A DNA stretch of 12,604 bases from UBA10427 sp003500135 (GCA_963966275.1 CAWZYQ010000115.1:1-12604), one strand, 5' to 3'; shown: positions 1 to 7,632, numbered from the stretch's first letter. The notes: a model not told the origin generated them from the sequence alone. Program-made: numbers and translations.

Positions 1-1
1 G

Positions 2-574
2 AGAAGGGCACACCCCTCTCAATTGCATTTAAATCAATGTGCGAAACTTGAGTATTTTATTAACCGGGTGGAAAAGATCGTTCAAAAATATGGAAAGCAA
101 ATGATAGGGTGGGATGAAATAGCCAACGCCGACCTCGATTCTAATTCTGTGGCGCAGTTTTGGTGGCATACCGAAAATATAGAAACCGCAATATCAAAGG
201 GAATGAAAACAATCCTTTCTCCAGCCAATAAAACATATCTGGATATGAAGTACGACTCTACCACTCAAATAGGATATAACTGGGCTGGCTATATTCCGGT
301 AGATTCGGCTTATAACTGGCGCCCCGAATCCTATGCGCCAACAGAAAATATTTTGGGCATTGATGCGCCTTTGTGGTCAGAGACGATGAATACTACCGAC
401 GAACTGGAGTATCTGGCATTTCCGCGTTTGATCGGATATGCCGAGTTGGGCTGGACCATTCAGGAAAACCGCATTTGGTCAGATTACAAGCGTCGCCTGG
501 CCCTTCAGGCTAAATTTCTAGAGCAGATGGAGGTGAATTACTATCGTTCACCATTAATTGATTGGGTGCAATAG
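2..574 (+). CDS. Beta-N-acetylhexosaminidase, GH20, C-terminal part (5' end outside window)
   Basis: This is the C-terminal part of a family 20 glycosidase, which releases terminal N-acetylhexosamine from chitin oligomers or glycans, normally in the periplasm. The frame is open from base 2 to the TAG at 572-574, so the start and the catalytic Asp-Glu pair lie upstream of the window. Visible GH20 landmarks, in order, are GWDEI (strand carrying an active-site Trp), SPANKTYLDMKYD (the Tyr and Asp that contact the N-acetylglucosamine in family structures), NWAGY, GIDAPLWSET (the Trp-x-Glu that closes the sugar pocket) and AFPRLIGYAELGW near the end of the barrel. It resembles the Streptomyces-type hexosaminidase barrel as known for the family. 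The in-frame TTG at 23 is not a real start. Family assignment is secure; exact substrate is inferred. Confidence 0.93.
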   Translation, partial: RRAHPSQLHLNQCAKLEYFINRVEKIVQKYGKQMIGWDEIANADLDSNSVAQFWWHTENIETAISKGMKTILSPANKTYLDMKYDSTTQIGYNWAGYIPVDSAYNWRPESYAPTENILGIDAPLWSETMNTTDELEYLAFPRLIGYAELGWTIQENRIWSDYKRRLALQAKFLEQMEVNYYRSPLIDWVQ

Positions 575-588
575 AGTGTTCTATTTTT
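570..588 (+). terminator. Possible weak terminator of the GH20 gene
   Basis: AATAGA (570-575) and TCTATT (580-585) form a 6-bp stem with loop GTGT, running into a short T tract (584-588). The hairpin overlaps the GH20 stop codon. The stem is short and AT-rich, so termination is only plausible. Confidence 0.3.
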
Positions 589-703
589 AAAGGCGTCAGA
601 TCATTAACTACCTTTACTATTGCTGCCGGAATAATTTTGAATCAACAGATACTTTTATAATGGACCAACCAAAACTGGTTTCGTGATAAGTAACCTCAAT
701 GTA

Positions 704-3700
704 TTACTTACCTTTATCTTTCCCCAGTGAAATGTTGTAGTCTTCCGGAGTGCCTTCAATTTTAATATTGAGAAACCTGGTTCTTTTGTTTTCGTCCCTG
801 TACTGAATTTCATCGACCTGGCCGGAGGTGTCCTGCTCTTTTTTACCAAAAAGCTTTTGCATACCGGCCCTCGTAACAACTTTCAAAGGGATCCTGAGAT
901 AATACTCCATGGATAAATCCATATCCTGTTGACCGGAAACTTCAAAGTAGCCAATAGATGAATTAATGTTCATTGAAGGAATCTGAAGTTTGCCATTGTG
1001 CAGGTCAAGCCGGTTTTCAAGGGTATCAAAACGAACGTACTCCAGGTTTTTATCACTAAAATAGCTTGATAAGGCATCGAAGGCAGGGTAGTGGTTCAGG
1101 CTGCCATCTACCACTCTGAAGTCGATGTGTAATTCCGAATCGTCAATGATGGGCGCCATATCGGCGTGCATATGTACTTTGCCGGTAAGTGAACCACTGA
1201 GCTTGCCATGTAAATTTTCGGAGATGAGGTGGTCCTGCCCGAAATTTTCAAACTTAAACAGCAACTTATCCAGGTCAATTTGACTGATTTGCATTTCCGG
1301 ACTGAAATAGATGGATTTTGGATCGGTACCATTAAAGTAGCCCTTTAGGCCTATGCTTCCGCCTGCAGTGTAAACTGACATGGTGTCGATATAGATATAG
1401 TGGTCCTGCTTCATGCGGCCCTTCATAATAAAAGTGTCGAGCAAATGACGGTGATAATTCAGGTGATCAATATCAATGTTGAAATCCATATTGATAAAAG
1501 GTATTTCAAACAGGTTATATCCGGCTTCATGGTCTTCCGGCGTCATTACTTTATCAGGGGGAGGCGGATTATAAGCAAATATCTGGTCAAAATCGAGATA
1601 TGGCGCCTTTAATGAGAAAGCATGTTGATGTTTGGTCGAGTCGTCGGACAGGTCATAGACAAAATCCATGGTAAAATTTGAATTTCCCAGTTTACCTCCC
1701 ACATGATGGGCTTTAAAAAATACGCTATCGATCAAAAACCCTCCCCTAAACTCTTCGAAGCGCATGTCATGTACTTTCATATTGGTTTCCAACGCATCGA
1801 TGGTTACTTGTGAGGCAACTAGCTTTTTATCAAATTTCAGGTTCGCATTCCCCTGAATGTGTAAGTCTGTGAATTCCTCATGCCGGTAATCTTCCGGTAC
1901 ATAATTCTCTCCGCCATAGGCAAAGAGGTCATCCAATTGCAACAATTCCGATTCAAGATGAAAATCCATGGTCGTTAAACCTACCGGTTGTTCTTCAAAC
2001 CACAGGTCGTAGTTTTCCAGCCGGCCATTGAAGTGGAAATCACTCTCATCGATCATACCGGTGAAGTCGATCACTCTGAAATCGCGCTCATCGATCATGA
2101 TATCCGCATTAAAGTCGTGCAATTTGTGGGGATATTTCGTCATATTGGCATGAAGTTGTTCAATAAAAAACTCTCCGATGGGTAAATTGGGCGATTCAGT
2201 GAAAGCCCTTGCCGAGCTGTTGAATTTAAAGCATGTGCGAAAATCAGTAATCACCTCTTCGATAACGGCGCTATCTCCTTTTAAGGTTGTGAGTTCATTT
2301 AAATCGATTTTTGAAGAGGTGATGTCCAAAACTGCTTCTACCGGCAGGTCGGTATGGTGCAAAATAGCGGGTAAATCTGAGATACTGGCAGTTATGGAAA
2401 TATCCGACTGGCCCACTTTGGCTTCAAGCCTTTTGATTTCAGCTTCATGACCATCCATGGTGATGTCAACATTGACATTTCGAATGGGCAGGGGATACTG
2501 ATCGCTATTGAAGTCCATATCTTCAATTTTCAATACGGTGTAATAGGATTCATTAAGTTTTTCAATACTTTTTTCAGGTTGGTCCAGGTCAATGATATCG
2601 TGGAAGTTCATAGTGAGCGACATTTTTCCACTGACATCCCTGAGATTGTTAATATTTAAGAAGCCGGCCAAAAAATCGAGGTTAAATTCCGAAGTAAGTT
2701 CCAGGTTAATATCGGGCGATTCAAAGTTGACCACATTGAGCTTGCCACTGAAATTACCAGCTTCCGGTTTAGCTGAAAAGTCCTGAATACTTATCTCCAT
2801 CGTGGTGACATCTCGCTGTTCGCCATTGGTAAAGTGGCCTTTAAAATATAGGTCTTCCACGGTTTTGTTAACTTCGGTATTACTAACAAAAGCTTCTGCA
2901 CAACCAAAATCTATATTGACAGCCGGATTATGGCCATTGATCGACTTGCCTTTTATATCGGCTTCAAAGTAAATTTGTCCACCATTTTCGTAACGGTTCA
3001 GCACAGGGGTTAGCTCTTCAGGGGCAAAAGCCAGAAAAAGATCAAAATTTGGTTTGTTGCCCTTAAAGTGCAGGTCGAGCCTCATATCATCATCTACATC
3101 TACTTCTCCTTCCATTTGAAACAGGGCATTTTCAACAATCAGTTCGGAAGGTGTGATCTGCAATTTGTTGGAAGTGGTATTAAAGTCCAGTTGGGTTTTT
3201 AGTCCAATGTTTTTATTGTGTAAAAACGTGGTGTCGCCGTCTGCGATAAGATTAAAGATAAGCTTGCTGTCCAGTTCAATAAAGGTGTGTTCACTTGAAG
3301 TTTTAAACCTGGATTTCGCGTTGTTGATATACGCTTCAGCAAGAAGATTATTTGCCTCATTCAGCTTTAAAAGATCAATTTCTTTTAAATAAACAGCGTT
3401 AAGCTCAAGGTGGAGATGATCATTTGAAGGCACATTGGTCTCTGAAACATTGGAAGACAGGGCATTGGACATGTTGAATGAGCCATCGGTATGCTGAACA
3501 AGTTTAATAAATCCACCTTCCAGGCGAATAGCTTTAATATTGTAGCCCCCTTTTAATAATGACCATACATCGAAGCCTATGTAGGCATCTTTTATATGGA
3601 GCAGGATAGAACTGTTCTCGTTTTTACCTTCATACACTTTTACATTTTCGAGGTCAATGGAAACGTAAGGGAAGTTGGCAAAAGGTGAAATATGACTACC

Positions 3701-3874
3701 TTCTACTTCCAGTTTTCCTCGAAAATCTTTATTGAGGTAATTGACCATTTCCCGAACAATAGATTGTTGATTGGTATAGACGATGCCAATTCCGATAGCG
3801 GGAATAACCAGAGCAATGATGAAGAAAAGGATAATACCTCTTATCCAGGATTTCTTTTTAAGCAGTGAAGCCAT
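704..3874 (-). CDS. AsmA-like envelope protein, 1056 residues
   Basis: This is a large single-pass protein of the AsmA/TamB-like superfamily. These proteins are anchored in the inner membrane and carry a long periplasmic beta-rich domain; they are linked to outer-membrane biogenesis and lipid transport between membranes. A basic N-terminus (KKKSWIR) precedes one hydrophobic helix at about residues 13-34. The rest is beta-strand-rich with repeated LxLxNVKV and IDLxxL patterns. The AsmA-type C-terminal region starts near residue 892 and includes VVDGSLNHYPAF and DLSMEYYLRIPL (about 986-997), followed by a charged tail. The length is within the usual range for Bacteroidota members. The ATG at 3872-3874 gives a clean basic start before the membrane helix; no strong ribosome-binding site is visible. 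It stands alone, divergent from the gene at 4297 and convergent with the GH20 gene. The molecular cargo cannot be told from sequence. Confidence 0.88.
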   Translation of the reverse strand: MASLLKKKSWIRGIILFFIIALVIPAIGIGIVYTNQQSIVREMVNYLNKDFRGKLEVEGSHISPFANFPYVSIDLENVKVYEGKNENSSILLHIKDAYIGFDVWSLLKGGYNIKAIRLEGGFIKLVQHTDGSFNMSNALSSNVSETNVPSNDHLHLELNAVYLKEIDLLKLNEANNLLAEAYINNAKSRFKTSSEHTFIELDSKLIFNLIADGDTTFLHNKNIGLKTQLDFNTTSNKLQITPSELIVENALFQMEGEVDVDDDMRLDLHFKGNKPNFDLFLAFAPEELTPVLNRYENGGQIYFEADIKGKSINGHNPAVNIDFGCAEAFVSNTEVNKTVEDLYFKGHFTNGEQRDVTTMEISIQDFSAKPEAGNFSGKLNVVNFESPDINLELTSEFNLDFLAGFLNINNLRDVSGKMSLTMNFHDIIDLDQPEKSIEKLNESYYTVLKIEDMDFNSDQYPLPIRNVNVDITMDGHEAEIKRLEAKVGQSDISITASISDLPAILHHTDLPVEAVLDITSSKIDLNELTTLKGDSAVIEEVITDFRTCFKFNSSARAFTESPNLPIGEFFIEQLHANMTKYPHKLHDFNADIMIDERDFRVIDFTGMIDESDFHFNGRLENYDLWFEEQPVGLTTMDFHLESELLQLDDLFAYGGENYVPEDYRHEEFTDLHIQGNANLKFDKKLVASQVTIDALETNMKVHDMRFEEFRGGFLIDSVFFKAHHVGGKLGNSNFTMDFVYDLSDDSTKHQHAFSLKAPYLDFDQIFAYNPPPPDKVMTPEDHEAGYNLFEIPFINMDFNIDIDHLNYHRHLLDTFIMKGRMKQDHYIYIDTMSVYTAGGSIGLKGYFNGTDPKSIYFSPEMQISQIDLDKLLFKFENFGQDHLISENLHGKLSGSLTGKVHMHADMAPIIDDSELHIDFRVVDGSLNHYPAFDALSSYFSDKNLEYVRFDTLENRLDLHNGKLQIPSMNINSSIGYFEVSGQQDMDLSMEYYLRIPLKVVTRAGMQKLFGKKEQDTSGQVDEIQYRDENKRTRFLNIKIEGTPEDYNISLGKDKGK

Positions 3875-4296
3875 TCATGTAAAAAGTTAAAAGATTTGAC
3901 AACTTATAAAAAAGCTAAAATTGAGTCAAGCGTTTTGTGTGATGCACGGAGTAAGCTAAAACGGAATTCATCGCATTGGCCTTGCTTTTGAGGTTAGTTC
4001 CAATGGATTTATTCCCGAAATTGAGCCTTTTCATCTGTTGAGGCAATACGACCGGCAAGTATATTCCCTTATTTTATTTGCGCATACGGTCAGGATCATT
4101 ACAAAAAATTTAATCAGGAAAAAAATGCCAAGGATGTGAAAGTTGTGCTTTTGGGTTACGTGTTATGCCAAAATTACGCATTATTAATATGAGAGAAACA
4201 GGATATTAACTATTTTGTAATTACTTACTATGGAAGATGAAGGTTAGGGTTTTATGGGAAAGTTCAATTATACGAAATAAACTAATCTGAATAATT
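3875..4296. other. 422-base divergent intergenic region
   Basis: This spacer separates the divergent AsmA-like gene (-) and the 4297 gene (+), so both promoters should lie here. I see one candidate promoter for the minus gene and no convincing one for the plus gene. AAGCTAAAA occurs twice in direct orientation (3912-3920 and 3953-3961), with starts 41 bases apart; one copy lies in the spacer of the candidate promoter. An open stretch of 59 codons (3960-4136) lacks a usable start and is not called a gene. No RNA gene or other long repeat is apparent. Confidence 0.6.
3899..3929 (-). promoter_or_regulatory. Candidate promoter of the AsmA-like gene
   Basis: On the minus strand, TTGACT (3924-3929) is followed by 17 bases and TAAGTTGT (3899-3906). 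The TTG lies 20 bases before the TA, matching the Bacteroidota spacing of the -33 TTG and -7 TAnnTTTG boxes. The -7 box matches only 6 of 8 positions. It lies 25 bases before the start codon. Confidence 0.3.
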
Positions 4297-5457
4297 ATGT
4301 TTTCTAGAGCTATCTACCAAATTTTATTACTTGTTGTAATTCTCTTTTTACTTGCCCTACACTCGTGTACCTTGTTAAAAATCGAAAGTGCCGACCGACC
4401 CTTATCGATCAACGATATCAATACAAGGTATTTGGTACAGTCTTATGCAATGGAGGCCTTACTTTTGAGTGAAAGCGCTCTTGACAGTATTATGATGTTA
4501 TCGAAAGAACCGGATATACGACTGGAAGCTTTAAAATGGAAACTCAAAATGACCACACAGCTCAGGAAGCAAAGCTTTCAACCCATACCCAGGGTTTCGC
4601 TAACCGATACCTGGGCTTACCTGATTTGCGTGCGCGACTATATAGCAACAGAAACTGAGGCGCCAGTTTTAGGCGAGTATCAATCTATTTTTGTTAATGC
4701 GTGCGAAATAAACGTTCAGGGAATTGAACGAATAGCGGTCAATACTTTGAATAAGAGAGAATATCCGCGGTACAAAGAATTTGTGGAAGCATATGCTGAA
4801 CAGCATCCTCTTACCGCTGAAAACGAATTATATTACAAGCCCATCAGAAAGGATTACCTGGCATTCAAACAGGTTCCGGACAGTTTGGCTATCCAAACGG
4901 TAGGTACGCTTTCACAGGTAGTAGCCGATGCCTCTAACAAATTGGATTACACTTCCGAGTTAGCGGGTAAAAAACTGGCGTGGCGCACCGAACTTTTTAT
5001 AAAAGAAAATGGGTTAGATTCTGCGTCGCTGGAAAAAAGATTTGGCATCCTGGAAAACGAACTTATGCGGCTGGTAAATGTAGCTGAAAACTCGCCCGAA
5101 ATCTTGTCGGAGGCGGTTGAGGATTTCAGATATCGGGTGCAGCCCTTATTTAGGGGGTTAAACACCAGGATTGAGCAGGCTGTTTCAAGCCTATCCCGCG
5201 ATCGTGCAGCATTGGACCGGATGATTTTAAGAGAACGAGTAGCCCTGGATACTATAATCCAGCGCGAGCGCGAGGCAATCGTGCTGGAGGCCAAGGGAAT
5301 AGCGGATAGCGGAATCAAAAGCGCCATGAAAGAAGTTAACCGGATGATCAGGAATGTTTTGTTTTTTGTAGCGCTTGCCTTGCTCATCGTACTTGGTTTG
5401 CCTTTCTATTTCGGTTATCTAACGGGCAAGCGTTCCGCTAAACAGAAAAAGGCATAA
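4297..5457 (+). CDS. Unknown helical envelope protein with N-terminal lipobox-like signal and C-terminal membrane helix
   Basis: I do not recognise a family. The 386-residue product starts with a hydrophobic segment (residues 9-22) ending LHSC at Cys24. This resembles a lipoprotein signal, but His is unusual just before the Ser. The middle is mostly predicted helix. Residues 302-334 form three consecutive 11-residue units, DRAALDRMILR, ERVALDTIIQR and EREAIVLEAKG, typical of a hendecad coiled coil. A second hydrophobic helix spans about 353-375, followed by a basic tail (KRSAKQKKA) that should stay in the cytoplasm. The protein therefore appears tethered at both ends, with about 330 residues outside the cytoplasm. 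The ATG at 4297 is chosen because it precedes the signal directly; it has no Shine-Dalgarno, as is common in Bacteroidota. The gene stands alone. A role as an envelope scaffold or sensor would be speculation. Confidence 0.75.
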   Translation: MFSRAIYQILLLVVILFLLALHSCTLLKIESADRPLSINDINTRYLVQSYAMEALLLSESALDSIMMLSKEPDIRLEALKWKLKMTTQLRKQSFQPIPRVSLTDTWAYLICVRDYIATETEAPVLGEYQSIFVNACEINVQGIERIAVNTLNKREYPRYKEFVEAYAEQHPLTAENELYYKPIRKDYLAFKQVPDSLAIQTVGTLSQVVADASNKLDYTSELAGKKLAWRTELFIKENGLDSASLEKRFGILENELMRLVNVAENSPEILSEAVEDFRYRVQPLFRGLNTRIEQAVSSLSRDRAALDRMILRERVALDTIIQREREAIVLEAKGIADSGIKSAMKEVNRMIRNVLFFVALALLIVLGLPFYFGYLTGKRSAKQKKA

Positions 5458-5480
5458 GGGTTACACGTGTAATAACCCCT
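5456..5480 (+). terminator. Hairpin overlapping the stop of the 4297 gene
   Basis: GGGTTA (5458-5463) and TAACCC (5473-5478) pair around CACGTGTAA, directly after the stop codon at 5455-5457. CACGTG is itself a palindrome. No T tract follows on the plus strand, so this is at best a weak or RNA-stabilising 3' hairpin. Confidence 0.25.
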
Positions 5481-5671
5481 TAGGTGGACCGGACGCCTTG
5501 TCAATAATTATAATGGGTAAAAGAGATGTTCTGAAATTGCGATTAAAGCTCGAACTGAAACGAAGATAAGGTGCATAAAATCCGTAATATGGGTTATTTG
5601 GCCAACAAAATCTATACAAGAAATAGTTTTTTTAGAAATAAAATTGGTAATAGGGTTAAACCCAAATTCAG

Positions 5672-5696
5672 CAATAGGGCAGGATTTGCCCTATTG
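5672..5696. repeat. Left hairpin of the fold-back element
   Basis: CAATAGGGCA (5672-5681) and TGCCCTATTG (5687-5696) are perfect 10-base inverted repeats with loop GGATT. No T tract follows on either strand, so it is not a standard terminator. Confidence 0.85.
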
Positions 5697-5699
5697 GCC

Positions 5700-5763
5700 G
5701 ACGAAAACCCGGTTTTGTCGGGATTAACCCTGACAAAACCGCCTTATATTGGCGGTTTTCGTC
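5700..5763. repeat. Dyad-symmetric core of the fold-back element
   Basis: Outer arms GACGAAAACC (5700-5709) and GGTTTTCGTC (5754-5763) are perfect complements. They enclose inner arms GGTTTTGTC plus GGG (5711-5722) and CCC, T, GACAAAACC (5728-5740), which pair over 12 bp with one bulged T around loop ATTAA. On the right, GCC-TTATATT-GGC (5741-5753) forms a small third arm. Neighbouring arms can also pair (5698-5709 with 5711-5721; 5732-5743 with 5751-5763), but each such pairing leaves one bulged base. Confidence 0.8.
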
Positions 5764-5815
5764 ATTTTGCAATAGAAAATTTAGTTTAAAACCCGAAAAT
5801 TTTCTATTGCAAAAT
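5764..5815. repeat. Right hairpin: perfect 19-bp inverted repeat
   Basis: Bases 5764-5782 and 5797-5815 are perfect reverse complements over 19 positions, with a 14-base loop. A competing hairpin uses that loop: TTTAAAACCCG (5785-5795) pairs with CGGGTTTAAA (5817-5826) with one bulged A. On the minus strand the competing stem is followed by TTTT, so it could help end GH13 transcripts, whose stop codon is at 5851-5853. Confidence 0.85.
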
Positions 5816-5850
5816 CCGGGTTTAAATATCTGAAATCATATATTTTCCAT

Positions 5851-7632
5851 TTACTTGGCGCTGTAAATTGCAATTCCGAGGCCATTCAATATCAATTGAC
5901 CATCTTTAGTAGTCGTTCTACGGGCTAAAATGGGTTTGGAAGGTAAACTGAGGTCTTCTGAATGGATCAAGGTTTCTTTTTCTGAAAAGTTTAATAAAAC
6001 AAGAAGCTTTTCTTCCGAATTATGGCGGTAGTAAGCTAGTACATTTTCTGGTAATTTATCTTTTGGGATCAGTTCCAGGTCACCGGTTTGCAGCGCCTTA
6101 TGATTTTTGCGGAGCTCGATTACCTCCCGGTAAAGATGCAAAAGGGAAGTACTGTCGGCGAGCGACTTCTCTACATTGATCCCTTCATAGTGCTTTTCTA
6201 CCGGCAGCCAGCTTTCTTTACCTTCAGTAAACCCTGCATTTTCGGTACTGTTCCATTGCATTGGGGTCCGGCAATTATCGCGATTGAAAATCAACTTACT
6301 TTTCTGCAACCAATTGGGTAGCTCCAGCCAGTAACGCGCCAAGGGATCCTGTGCTTCAGGCATCGGTATATCCGCGGAATGCATACCAATTTCCTCCCCC
6401 ATGTAGGTAAATGGCACTCCTCTTACCGTATATTGAAAAGCCGCCAGTACTTCAGCTTTTTCAGGGTTATTATCAATTCTTGTGATCAATCGGTATTGAT
6501 CGTGATTGCCAAAGACATAGGTAGGGGTCAATGGCTTAGGGTAGGCCGTTTCATATTCCCTGACCTTACGATAAAAATAGTCGGCAGAAAAATCAAAGCC
6601 TTCCAGAATATCAAACAGGAACACCAGGTTCAGTCCGTTGTGTGTTTTCATGCCCAGCAATTCCCTCATATGCCTGTGTGAACCGAATACTTCACCCACC
6701 ATAAACCTGTCTCTTTCATACGCTTCCAAAACTTCCCTCAGTTCACTGGCATAAGTGACCACTTCAGGTTGGTGGAAATTGTATAGATGGTTCTCAAAAA
6801 GCCATTTTCGATTATCAAAATCCGGTAAGTAGCGAAAGGTAAAAGGGTTATCGCGAAATTGTTCATCCTCGAATATGAAATTGAATATATCAAGCCGGAA
6901 CCCATCCACATCGCAATCCAGCCAATAGCGTACCATATCAAAAATAGCTGCTTTCACTTCAGGGTTGCGCATATTGAGGTCGGGCTGAAAGGGCAGGAAG
7001 GCCGCATAATACCACTGGTCACGCATGTCGTTATAATGCCACCCGCTTTCCTGGCCCATAATGTTTGTCCAGTTGTTAGGTGGTCCGCCATCTTTTCCCT
7101 CTTTCCATACATACCAATCACTTTTGGGATTATCCCTTGAACTTTTGGATTCCAAAAACCAGGGATGCTTATCGGAGGTATGATTAAGCACTAAATCTAA
7201 TACGATCTTCATATCGCGGCGGTGTACCTCTGCAATCAGGCTATCAACCATGGCAAGGTTACCGTAATCAGGATCTATGCCGCGGTAATCGGAAATATCA
7301 TATCCGTGATCTTTTTGAGGGCTTTGGAAAAACGGTGATAGCCAGATGGTTTCAAATCCAATCGATTTAATATAATCCAGCTTTTGGATCACCCCGGCCA
7401 GGTCGCCTATGCCATCACCGTTGGTGTCATAATAGGAGCGGGGATAGATCTGGTAGACAGTCGTGGCTTTCCACCAATCGTCGGAAGTATCGTATTTGGA
7501 TTGAATGACGGAAGGTAATTCTGCGATGAGCTCCTTGGGATCGTCACTTTTGAGATTGTACCAGGTGAGCCAGGCAACGAACAATATAATGATAGCCAGT
7601 AGGCTAAGGAGGAGTTTTATAAACATTTTCAT
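5851..7632 (-). CDS. GH13 alpha-glucosidase (oligo-1,6-glucosidase type) with N-terminal membrane anchor
   Basis: This 593-residue alpha-amylase-family enzyme probably cleaves alpha-glucosidic bonds in short malto- or isomalto-oligosaccharides outside the cytoplasm. One hydrophobic helix (about residues 4-21) with no lipobox suggests a signal anchor. The barrel follows: YQIYPRSYYD (60-69), a calcium-loop-like DTNGDGIGD (69-77), DLVLNH (146-151), QPDLN (236-240, the oligo-1,6-glucosidase signature), DGFRLD with nucleophile Asp248, GEVFG with acid/base Glu314, and GNHD with Asp378. RDNCRTPMQW (451-460) is also typical of that subfamily. A short beta domain ends the protein, giving a normal length for the family. 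Two close ATGs (7632 and 7626) could serve as start; the first is used. A box CAAGTATA at 7690-7697 (minus TATACTTG) matches 7 of 8 positions of the Bacteroidota -7 element, but no TTG lies at the right distance. No SusC/SusD or transporter neighbours are seen. Confidence 0.92.
   Translation of the reverse strand: MKMFIKLLLSLLAIIILFVAWLTWYNLKSDDPKELIAELPSVIQSKYDTSDDWWKATTVYQIYPRSYYDTNGDGIGDLAGVIQKLDYIKSIGFETIWLSPFFQSPQKDHGYDISDYRGIDPDYGNLAMVDSLIAEVHRRDMKIVLDLVLNHTSDKHPWFLESKSSRDNPKSDWYVWKEGKDGGPPNNWTNIMGQESGWHYNDMRDQWYYAAFLPFQPDLNMRNPEVKAAIFDMVRYWLDCDVDGFRLDIFNFIFEDEQFRDNPFTFRYLPDFDNRKWLFENHLYNFHQPEVVTYASELREVLEAYERDRFMVGEVFGSHRHMRELLGMKTHNGLNLVFLFDILEGFDFSADYFYRKVREYETAYPKPLTPTYVFGNHDQYRLITRIDNNPEKAEVLAAFQYTVRGVPFTYMGEEIGMHSADIPMPEAQDPLARYWLELPNWLQKSKLIFNRDNCRTPMQWNSTENAGFTEGKESWLPVEKHYEGINVEKSLADSTSLLHLYREVIELRKNHKALQTGDLELIPKDKLPENVLAYYRHNSEEKLLVLLNFSEKETLIHSEDLSLPSKPILARRTTTKDGQLILNGLGIAIYSAK

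Larger units (their letters stand above)
5656..5825. repeat. Fold-back element of about 170 bp with terminal inverted repeats and internal hairpins
   Basis: The outer 22-nt ends are imperfect inverted repeats. The left end reads TTAAACCC, seven bases, GCAATAG (5656-5677). The right end, read on the minus strand, is TTAAACCC, seven bases, GCAATAG (from 5825 back to 5804). The 8- and 7-base blocks are identical, and 3 of the 7 spacer bases match. Between them, in order, are a left hairpin with CAATAG/CTATTG ends (5672-5696), a dyad-symmetric core (5700-5763), and a right hairpin carrying the same CAATAG/CTATTG motif in its arms (5764-5815). The layout is thus nearly the same read from either strand. 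CTATTG (5691-5696) can also pair with CAATAG (5770-5775) around the core, so the whole unit can fold either as one long imperfect duplex or as separate hairpins. A small mobile element without its own genes, a bidirectional terminator or a structured RNA are all possible. The pairings are seen; the function is not. Confidence 0.75.
5458..5850. other. 393-base spacer between convergent genes, dominated by a fold-back element
   Basis: This lies between the 3' ends of the 4297 gene (+) and the GH13 gene (-), so no promoter is expected. Bases 5481-5655 show nothing I recognise. From 5656 to 5825 almost every base belongs to one or more inverted repeats, described separately. An open frame of up to 72 codons (GTG at 5571, ATG at 5589) crosses most of the palindromes but looks incidental. 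Confidence 0.7.

Noticed and set aside
667..680. Small hairpin AACCA-AAAC-TGGTT between the GH20 and AsmA-like genes
   Set aside because: The stem is five base pairs with no T tract in either direction, so there is no support for a terminator.
3960..4136. 59-codon open stretch in the divergent spacer, a possible gene remnant
   Set aside because: There is no start codon of use except an ATG one codon before the stop. No motif is recognised, and this length is expected by chance in such a spacer.
4947..5387. 146-codon minus-strand frame inside the 4297 gene
   Set aside because: It is antisense to a gene with a clear signal, coiled coil and membrane helix. Its Ser/Arg-rich product looks like a shadow translation.
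5571..5789. Open frame of up to 72 codons (GTG at 5571 or ATG at 5589) running through the fold-back element
   Set aside because: It has no recognisable motif, and most of its length is made of inverted-repeat arms. Stop-free frames are easy to get there. I treat it as incidental.
5656..5825. Integron attC site or CRISPR array as an explanation for the repeats
   Set aside because: The GTTRRRY/RYYYAAC core boxes of attC are absent. There are no regular direct repeats with unique spacers.
5764..5826. H-type pseudoknot between the hairpin loop (5785-5795) and the 3' flank (5817-5826)
   Set aside because: Only one base links the 19-bp stem to the second stem, too short to cross that helix. The two pairings are better seen as alternatives.
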